A stretch of DNA of 6,932 bases from Desulfatirhabdium butyrativorans (GTDB lineage Bacteria > Desulfobacterota > Desulfobacteria > Desulfobacterales > JAIFKL01). The position numbers were made by a program, and so were the translations under genes. Positions 1-6,400 of the stretch are shown piece after piece; position 1 is the first letter of the stretch, and each line of letters opens with the position of its first letter. The notes below the pieces were generated by a model that saw only the letters and a program-made list of their open reading frames with translations, was not told the DNA's origin and made no database searches. Location of the stretch: contig DZCT01000274.1 in NCBI GenBank assembly GCA_022736535.1, positions 1-6,932 on the forward strand, written 5' to 3'.

Positions 1-27
1 CCTTCGTTTATCTGCTCTGTCCGCTTT

Positions 28-55
28 GTCTGCGTGTGTCTGTGTGTGTCTGCGG
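28..55. repeat. GT/TCTG-rich simple-sequence tract
   Basis: A low-complexity stretch built from TGTG and GTCTG units lies just upstream of the TATAAT box. It resembles the other short simple repeats in this window (881-908 and 1881-1915). No function is evident. It occupies the place where a -35 element would be expected, so it may weaken or replace one. Confidence 0.5.
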
Positions 56-57
56 CT

Positions 58-63
58 TATAAT
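58..63 (+). promoter_or_regulatory. Candidate -10 box for the GH123-like gene
   Basis: A perfect TATAAT lies in the leader of the first gene. The hexamer 17 bp upstream (35-40, TGTGTC) is a poor -35 match, and a better TTGTCT at 26-31 is too far away. The -10 call therefore rests on a single perfect hexamer in the right region. If it is used, transcription would start near base 70 and run through the whole 116-302 element before the start codon, giving a leader of about 240 nt. Without the insertion the leader would be about 60 nt. Confidence 0.35.
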
Positions 64-115
64 ATTCCTGAAAACGATGCCGGCGGATTCCGATTAATCT
101 CAAAAAAAACCGGTT

Positions 116-302
116 AATAAAGGGGTGGTGGTGTAGAATAGGTGATAAACCCTGTCTCTGTCATTCTGAACCGAAGCCCTGAGCGAGCGAAGGGTCAGTG
201 AAGAATCTCTTATTATAACAGTATATTATAAAAATGAGATTCTTCGCTCCGCTCAGAATGACACCCCGAAAATCACCTCTTCTATACCACTACCAATAAA
301 GG
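116..302. mobile_element. MITE-like palindromic insertion with 8-bp target duplication
   Basis: The core (124-294, 171 bp) is bounded by 23-bp terminal inverted repeats at 124-146 and 272-294 that differ at three positions, two of which would be G-U pairs in RNA. The direct repeat AATAAAGG abuts both ends exactly (116-123 and 295-302), as expected of a target-site duplication. Inside are further nested arms: 160-169 with 253-262 (GTCATTCTGA) and 200-209 with 236-245 (GAAGAATCTC), around an AT-rich loop. The left arm carries about 23 extra bases containing GAGCGAGCGAAG, related to the right-arm GCTCCGCTC. There is no transposase ORF, so it is non-autonomous. An 8-bp duplication and GG-starting ends would suit mobilisation by an ISL3- or IS66-type transposase, but this is a guess. 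Confidence 0.8.
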
Positions 303-303
303 A
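298..303 (+). promoter_or_regulatory. Ribosome binding site for the GH123-like gene
   Basis: AAAGGA lies 6 nt before the ATG at 310 and decides that start. Most of it is the right-hand copy of the 8-bp target duplication. The left copy (116-123) is the same sequence now stranded 179 bp upstream. The mobile element therefore landed on the Shine-Dalgarno site, and the duplication restored a functional copy next to the start codon. Confidence 0.75.
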
Positions 304-309
304 TATTAT

Positions 310-3228
310 ATGAAAATGCTGAAGCAGTATTTTTTTCTCCTGTCGCTGATTACAATTCTGTGGGGAAATATTGAACCGGCTTTTCCGGCTGATGCAGGGA
401 CAAACCCCCGTGATTGCCCTTCCGTCATCCGCTGTCCGGTGACGCGGGATACCGGCATTTCCGCCGCAGAGGGAGAAACTGCTTTAAACAACGGCGGGGC
501 AGAAAAGCTGAAACTCAAAGGCACGCAGGAATTTCTCCTGTTTGACATTGATCCCGCACCCTTGAAAGGCAAGCTCATCGCCGATGCGACACTGCTGATG
601 TATTCGCCGGTCAATGTGATGTCGCTCATTCTGCCGCGCCGGATCAGCAGGCGCTTATGGGGCGAAAACACGCCGCTTTCCCGGGTCGGCATTTCCACGC
701 TGGCAAGCGAATGGAGCGAAGGCAATATGCCGCAATACTGCTCCCGCGTCGGCGTCTCCTGTTACGAACAGGCTGAATACCGAAAGCGGAACTGGGCTTA
801 TCCGGGCAGCACGCTCATGGATGTCGTCTTCGGCAAAGGCCGCACCTTATGGCACTTTGCAGATGTCAGCCAGCCCGGCACTTCTCATTTCTCATTTCTC
901 ATTTCTCACTCACTCCCGGTTTCTCCCGATGCCGTTGCGGCGCGGCTTGCCGGACTGAGCGGCGGATTTTGCCTTGCTGACGAAGTGGGCAGCGTCTGGT
1001 CCCTGAAAGACGGAAAATTCACATTTACTTATTTTCCGAATCACTTTTTATACAGCAGGGAAAGCGGAGACAGATCGCCGTATCTTGAAGTTTGCGTTCA
1101 GGGGACGGATACGGTTCCGCCTGAAGCGGTTCAGTCGCTGCAAGTTGACACAGCCGGATTTCCCGCAGGCGAGGCATTGCTTCGCTGGCATACACCGCCG
1201 GACGCGGGCGGCGGAAAGTCCCTGGGCTTCAATGTCAGTTTCCGGAGGGGAAATTCGGAAAAAGACAGAGATATGCCGAGATATTTGATTCCCATGGCAG
1301 GAAATTCCGGCGAAGAAGTCAAAATGCACATACAGGATATGAATTTTGCTGCCGGAGAAACAATTGCTTTGTCTGTCAGCGCGGTTGACAGCGCGGGAAA
1401 TGCAGGTCAGCCCTTCACAAAAACCGTAGAATTATCCAAGGGCTGCGAAATGCCTTTCATACCTGAAGCGGATGTCTCTCCGTTTCCGCCTCAGTCAGAC
1501 CTTCCGAGTCTCGGCGGAATGAGCGTTTCCGTTGTGGACATGCTCGATAAAATTGACCTGACAGGAAGAATGACTCCCGCGAGGGAAAATGGCTACAAGG
1601 GCGGAAACCACCTGTTTTCAGCAGAGAAAAAAATGATACGCCTTCAGGGCGCCCGCAATGAGACAATCGGCTTTCAACTGATTTTACAAGGAAAAGCTGA
1701 AAATGTCTCTCTTTCGTGCAACTTTGAACAAAGCCCGAATCTTTTGCCGAAATTTTATCAATTCGCCCATACAGTGGTCTTGAATAAAGACAAAAAGCCG
1801 GTTTCAACGCTCCCTGATCCCTTGATTCTGATGAAAGCGGGTGAGGGGTCAGCGGTACGGGGTCAGAGGTCGCATGTAGTCCCTCACCCCTCACCCCTCA
1901 CCCCTTACCCCTCACCCGCTTGCCTTCTCTGCGAAATTTATATCCCGCATGAGACATCTCCGGGAGTGAAAAAAGGAAAACTTCTTATTTCCGCAGGAAA
2001 AGATTCTCTTGAGTTGGAGATTGCTCTTACGGTCTGGAATTTCACGCTGCCGGACAAGCTTTCGTTTGTCCCGGAAATGAATGCTTACGGAACAGTTTCT
2101 CCCTACAAAGGCTACGAGTATTACCGCCTTGCCCATGAACACCGCACCTGCATCAACCGGCTTCCCTACGGCTGGAACGGGATTCCCGAATTTGCACCGA
2201 AATGGAAAGGCAATGATTTTGACTGGACCGCATGGGATGAGAAAGTCGGGCCTCTTTTGGACGGTTCTGCTTTTGCGGATTTGCCTCGCAAACATGAGCC
2301 GGTGGACATATTTTATCTGCCTTTCAGCGAGAACTGGCCCCTGCCGCTCGCCGACCATTACAGGAAGTCTTATTGGGCGGATGAGGCTTTTTCCGAAGAC
2401 TACCAAGCAGAAATGAGAAAAGCCTTTGCGGCATTTGCAAGACATTGTGAGGAAAAGAATTGGCGGGACACCGCATTTCAGTTTTATCTCAACAACAAAG
2501 TGACTTACCGGAAAAGTTTTCCGCAGAGTTCCGCGCCCTGGATATTTGACGAGCCGGTCAACACGCAGGATTTCTGGGCATTGAGATGGTACGGTCTGCT
2601 CTGGCGTTCTGCTGTTGATCCGATTGCGAAAAACACCCGAATGTGGTATCGGACAGATATTTCTTACAGTCAGTTCGGACGCGATATGCTCTGGGGCATT
2701 GCGGATATAGAATATATCGGCGGCAATAATGCGCAGAAAACCCGCATGAAGCATGATGAGCAAATCCTCTCCGTCCCCTCGCATTTTGCGGAATACGGAA
2801 CAGCCAACCGCATTGAAGACCCGAACACGCAGCCTGTTTTATGGTGTCTGACCGCGTGGGCAAAAGGCGCGGCCGGCGTGATGCCCTGGCAGACCCTCGG
2901 CGGGCCCGATTGCTGGCGCATCGCAGACCAGACAGCCCTGTTTTATCCGCATTCCGAGGGACCCAAGCCCTCCGTGCGGCTGAAGGCATTTACTCGGGGA
3001 CAGCAGGATGCGGAATATCTCACGCTGCTTTGCGATGTTTGTCAGATTCCACGTTTTACAGTTGCGAAATGGCTGAAAACTTTCATCCCTTCTGAGGGCA
3101 GAATCCGCCGCTCTTTTGCAGATGATGCGGGTACGGTTGTTTATGAAAAAGGCGATGTGGGAGATTTGTGGCAAATGCGATACCGCGTGGGAAAGATGCT
3201 TTCCGACAAAAAGGGGTCGGAAATGTAG
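310..3228 (+). CDS. Secreted GH123/DUF4091-like glycoside hydrolase
   Basis: This 972-residue protein starts at an ATG with a good ribosome binding site. Residues 1-29 look like a signal peptide (hydrophobic FFLLSLITILW, possible cleavage after ADA), so it should be exported. Residues about 33-263 resemble a beta-sandwich of the DNRLRE/CBM96 type. Residues about 267-377 look like a fibronectin type III domain (starting DTVPPEAV, ending near KTVELSK). Residues about 410-960 match the GH123/DUF4091 layout: a beta domain, then a catalytic barrel with PWIFDEP at 743-749. D747-E748 fits the adjacent Asp-Glu pair of GH123 N-acetylgalactosaminidases, which use substrate-assisted hydrolysis. The family's closing motif follows at 887-907 (PSVRLKAF, then GQQDAEYL). 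The substrate is unknown, and DUF4091 proteins are mostly uncharacterised. Repeat-derived peptides interrupt it at 192-203 and 509-537, and the stop codon lies inside a palindrome. Its 972 residues exceed a lone GH123 domain because of the N-terminal modules. Confidence 0.8.
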   Translation: MKMLKQYFFLLSLITILWGNIEPAFPADAGTNPRDCPSVIRCPVTRDTGISAAEGETALNNGGAEKLKLKGTQEFLLFDIDPAPLKGKLIADATLLMYSPVNVMSLILPRRISRRLWGENTPLSRVGISTLASEWSEGNMPQYCSRVGVSCYEQAEYRKRNWAYPGSTLMDVVFGKGRTLWHFADVSQPGTSHFSFLISHSLPVSPDAVAARLAGLSGGFCLADEVGSVWSLKDGKFTFTYFPNHFLYSRESGDRSPYLEVCVQGTDTVPPEAVQSLQVDTAGFPAGEALLRWHTPPDAGGGKSLGFNVSFRRGNSEKDRDMPRYLIPMAGNSGEEVKMHIQDMNFAAGETIALSVSAVDSAGNAGQPFTKTVELSKGCEMPFIPEADVSPFPPQSDLPSLGGMSVSVVDMLDKIDLTGRMTPARENGYKGGNHLFSAEKKMIRLQGARNETIGFQLILQGKAENVSLSCNFEQSPNLLPKFYQFAHTVVLNKDKKPVSTLPDPLILMKAGEGSAVRGQRSHVVPHPSPLTPYPSPACLLCEIYIPHETSPGVKKGKLLISAGKDSLELEIALTVWNFTLPDKLSFVPEMNAYGTVSPYKGYEYYRLAHEHRTCINRLPYGWNGIPEFAPKWKGNDFDWTAWDEKVGPLLDGSAFADLPRKHEPVDIFYLPFSENWPLPLADHYRKSYWADEAFSEDYQAEMRKAFAAFARHCEEKNWRDTAFQFYLNNKVTYRKSFPQSSAPWIFDEPVNTQDFWALRWYGLLWRSAVDPIAKNTRMWYRTDISYSQFGRDMLWGIADIEYIGGNNAQKTRMKHDEQILSVPSHFAEYGTANRIEDPNTQPVLWCLTAWAKGAAGVMPWQTLGGPDCWRIADQTALFYPHSEGPKPSVRLKAFTRGQQDAEYLTLLCDVCQIPRFTVAKWLKTFIPSEGRIRRSFADDAGTVVYEKGDVGDLWQMRYRVGKMLSDKKGSEM
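881..908 (+). repeat. Tandem heptamer tract (TTTCTCA, 4 units) inside the CDS
   Basis: There are four head-to-tail heptamers, the first reading CTTCTCA and the next three TTTCTCA, followed by a partial CTCA at 909-912. The tract is translated as residues 192-203 (SHFSFLISHSLP), a linker-like stretch in the N-terminal beta-sandwich. Because the unit is 7 nt, gain or loss of one copy would shift the reading frame. Confidence 0.85.
1835..1921. repeat. Palindromic element with CCCTCAC heptamers, read in frame inside the CDS
   Basis: A perfect 15-bp inverted repeat, AAGCGGGTGAGGGGT at 1835-1849 and its complement at 1907-1921, bounds an 87-bp block. The right half holds five tandem heptamers at 1881-1915, four of them CCCTCAC and one the variant CCCTTAC. 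The left half contains related GGGGTCAG copies. The block equals 29 codons and encodes about residues 509-537, a Pro/Ser/His-rich peptide (PHPSPLTPYPSP) unlike the surrounding domain. I see no target-site duplication. It looks like a small dispersed repeat that landed in a surface loop without breaking the frame. Confidence 0.75.
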
Positions 3229-3292
3229 GGTGGGCAGAGCGCAGCCCGGATGCCCGAAAGACGGAACTCCCGATGCGCTCTGCCCACCCTAC
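3225..3292. repeat. 19-bp inverted repeat overlapping the stop codon; REP/MITE-like, possible terminator
   Basis: GTAGGGTGGGCAGAGCGCA at 3225-3243 is perfectly complementary to 3274-3292, with a 30-bp loop. The TAG stop of the GH123-like gene (3226-3228) lies inside the left arm. The stem could end or stabilise the transcript, but no T-run follows directly, so it is not a classical intrinsic terminator. The long perfect arms and the lack of coding content suggest a dispersed palindromic repeat. No clear target-site duplication is visible. Confidence 0.75.
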
Positions 3293-3460
3293 GATTGTTA
3301 AGCGGGGAATTTATCCTTCGTACCTTTTTCGATAATGTCTATTGTTTTTTTTAAATCTTTATGATAATAAATTCATTATTGAAAAAAACTACAAATATGT
3401 CGCCCCCTACGGGGCTTTCAACATTTTTGATTTACTGATTATTTTTACAAGCATTTAGCC
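3293..3460. other. AT-rich intergenic region upstream of the sensor kinase
   Basis: No gene is visible here. The stretch has a run of T at 3345-3352 and several A/T-rich hexamers. TTGTTT (3342-3347) and GATAAT (3363-3368) could form a weak promoter with a short 15-bp spacer. No purine-rich Shine-Dalgarno sequence precedes the ATG at 3461. The kinase presumably has its own promoter here, because a long palindrome separates it from the upstream gene. Confidence 0.4.
3402..3415. repeat. Small GC hairpin in the kinase leader
   Basis: GCCCC and GGGGC form a 5-bp stem around the loop CTAC, followed by TTTC, in otherwise AT-rich DNA about 45 bp before the kinase start. It could be a weak terminator, a leader structure, or the core of another dispersed repeat. 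The sequence does not decide between these. Confidence 0.4.
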
Positions 3461-6400
3461 ATGAAAACCAAAATATTCTGCATCATTTTTATCCTGCTGG
3501 CAGCGCATGGAATCTGTCTGTCTGCTGAACCGGACGCTGATCAGAAAGCTGACAAAGAAAAACCTTTAGTGATTGCCATGAGCAAATCTTTCCCGCCCCT
3601 GACCTTTCTCAATGCCGAAGGTAATCCCACAGGTCTGTTTGTGGATATGTGGAAACTCTGGTCTGAAAAGACGGGGCGGAAAATCGAATTTCTGCCTTCC
3701 GCATGGAATGAAGGTCTGGAAAACGTAAAAAACGGCAATGCAGACATTCATTCATGCCTTGCGCCCACGCCGGAGCGGGAAAAGTGGATGGCTTTTTCTC
3801 AGGCATTGTATGAAAATCTTTTCTACCTCTTTTTTCCTCTGTCTCAGTTAAAAGAAGGAAAAAGCTTGACCGTCAACGATTTGGCAGGACAGAAAGTCGG
3901 CGTCATCCCCAATTCCTCTCAGGAGGAATTTCTGAGGAAAAAATACCCGGATATTGAATTGGTCTTGTTTGAAAGCACGGAAAAGGCAATTCTCGCAGCC
4001 GGCGAAGGAAAAATAAGGGCGGTCGCGGATTCATATCTCAGCACCTCCGCAGATATTACGCGTCTGGGATTGTCCGGAGAATTCAGATGCAGCGAACAGA
4101 TACTTTATTCCAAAACATTTCATGCGGGTATTCTCAAAGAAAACAAAGTATTGCTTGAAGTCGTGGACAAAGGCTTTGATGCAGTCTCAGATAAAGAATT
4201 GTCGGAAATTGAAAGCCGCTGGATACCGGACCCGACAAAACGCTATTATCACGAGAAGCGGAAAAATATACGTCTGACCGCAACGGAACAGGCATGGCTG
4301 CTGGAACATAAAACTGTCCGGGTGGGCTTGTGTCCTGACTGTGAGCCTGCAATGTTTTTGGAGGAGGGAAAGTTTGTCGGCTTTGTGCCGGATTATCTTG
4401 CGTCTGTGAGCGAGCATACCGGCATCGTGTTTGAACCGGTTTCTGTTGCTACATCTGATTTTTTAAATGCGGTGAAACGGCATGATATTGATATGTTTCC
4501 GGGGATAGAGAGTCCGGAACGCAATATGTTCATGGATTTCACACAGCCGGTTTTGTTTCAGTCTTTTGTGATTGTGAACCAACGGGATGAACCTTTTATC
4601 AACGGCATTGAATCCCTCAGAAATCAAAAGATTGCTGTGGTAAAGGATATGATTTTTTATCAAAGATTGCTGAAAGATCATCCGGAGATTGAAACGTATC
4701 CTGCCGAAACGCATCTCGAAGCCCTGAAATCTGTTTTGAACGGCAAAGCCGATGCTTATATCGGACCCATTACGGTTGCCACTTATCTGATTCAGAAAAA
4801 TAACTTGAACTATCTTAAAATCGCCGCAATTTTGGATTCTCCCAAACTCAGCCTGGGGTTCGCTGTCCGCAAGGAGTGGAAGGAACTGCACAGCATCATG
4901 GACAAGGCAATTGCCTCGATACCTCGGGAAGATTTTGAGGAAATTTATAAAAAATGGGTCAGCATCCGCGCCGAACACGTCATTGACTGGGATTTTGTTG
5001 TGCCCTGGATATTAGCCTCCGGCGTGATTCTGCTGATAACCGTGTTCTGGAACCGGCTGTTGTCAAAAGAGATTGTCAAGCTCAGCGCGGCGGAAGACGC
5101 ATTACGGGCGAGCCTGAATATCTTTAAAAAAATGGCTTTGCTCTCAGCGGATGACATCCTCAAACTCGGGCTTGAAGAAGGCGTCAGACTGACCCGAAGC
5201 CGAATCGGATTTTTCCATTTTGTCAACCCGGATCAGAAAACGATTCACCTGAAAATCTGGTCAGAAGAAACCCTGAAAAACTGTAAAATGGGCGAGCCGG
5301 TCACGCATTATCCCATTGAGCAGGCAGGCGTGTGGGCGGACTGCGTTCGTGAGAAAAAAACTGTGATTCACAATGATTATCAGCAGCTTCCCCATAAAAA
5401 AGGTCTGCCGGAAGGTCATGTCCCGCTGGCGCGGGAAATGGCGATTCCCATATTTGAGCAGGATAAAATTGTGGCGATTCTCGGCGTGGGAAACAAAGCC
5501 CGGCATTACAGCCGGTCGGATGCGGAACAGCTTTCTCTGATTGCCGAAAATGTATGGAATATTGTTCAAAGAAAACAGATAGAAACCGCATTGAAACGCT
5601 CTTTGGAAAAGCTGCGGGAACTTGAATCCATTATCAATAAAAGTCATGCCATTGCTTTCCTGTGGCGTGCGGCGGAAGGATGGCCCGTAGAATATGTATC
5701 CGAAAATATCAGTCAGTTCGGGTATCTGCCTGAAGATTTCACGAACGGAACCCTGACTTACGCGTCAATTCTTCATCCCGATGACAGGGATTGGGTGGAG
5801 TCGGAAGTCATGCAGTACACACAGGAAGGCAGAACAGAATTTACGCAGAAATACCGGATTGTTGACAGGGGCGGAAACATTCACTGGACCCATGACCGAA
5901 CATGGATCCGCCGGGATAAAGACGGAAATCTTACGCATTATCAGGGAATTGTGCTGGATATTACCGAACAGCGACTTGCCGAAGACGCACTGCGAAAATC
6001 CGAGCAGGAAAAAGCCGCCATTCTGAGCAATCTGCACGATACGGTTATTGAATATATAGATGCCGACATGCGACTGATCTGGGCAAGCGAGGCATTGAAA
6101 GCCGTTTTTTCCTGTTCCTCTGAAGAGATACAGGGAAAGTATTGTTTTGATGTTCTTCACCGGCGGACTTCTCCCTGCCCTGAGTGCAGAGCTTTCAAAG
6201 CCATTCAGAGCGGCGAATTTCAGCAGGGAGAACACATTACAGAGGACGGACGGTATTGGCTGATGCGGACCAGCCCTGTCAAAAATGAATCCGGACAAGT
6301 GACCGGCGCGGTTCACATTGCCTTCAATATTACAGACCTCAAGCGCGCCGAGGCAGCCCTCAAAGATGCAAAAGAAGCGGCGGAAGCAGCCAACCGGGCA

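Noticed and set aside
1..117. An open frame from base 1 to a TAA at 115-117, possibly the tail of an upstream gene
   Set aside because: Its first half is a translation of the GT-rich repeat (VCVCLCVSA) and no recognisable protein motif follows. All three frames stay open for a while here, so it is not supported.
881..1915. A CRISPR array
   Set aside because: The repeats are 7-nt tandem units with no spacers, and they are inside a coding sequence.
1912..2784. A 290-codon minus-strand open frame
   Set aside because: It lies wholly inside the GH123-like gene, whose conserved motifs (D747-E748, DAEYL) are in the plus frame. The antisense translation is rich in Cys, Arg and Phe and has no recognisable fold.
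3402..3420. An intrinsic terminator for the upstream gene
   Set aside because: The stem is only 5 bp, followed by three T residues, and lies about 175 bp after the stop codon. It is kept as a small hairpin of unknown role.
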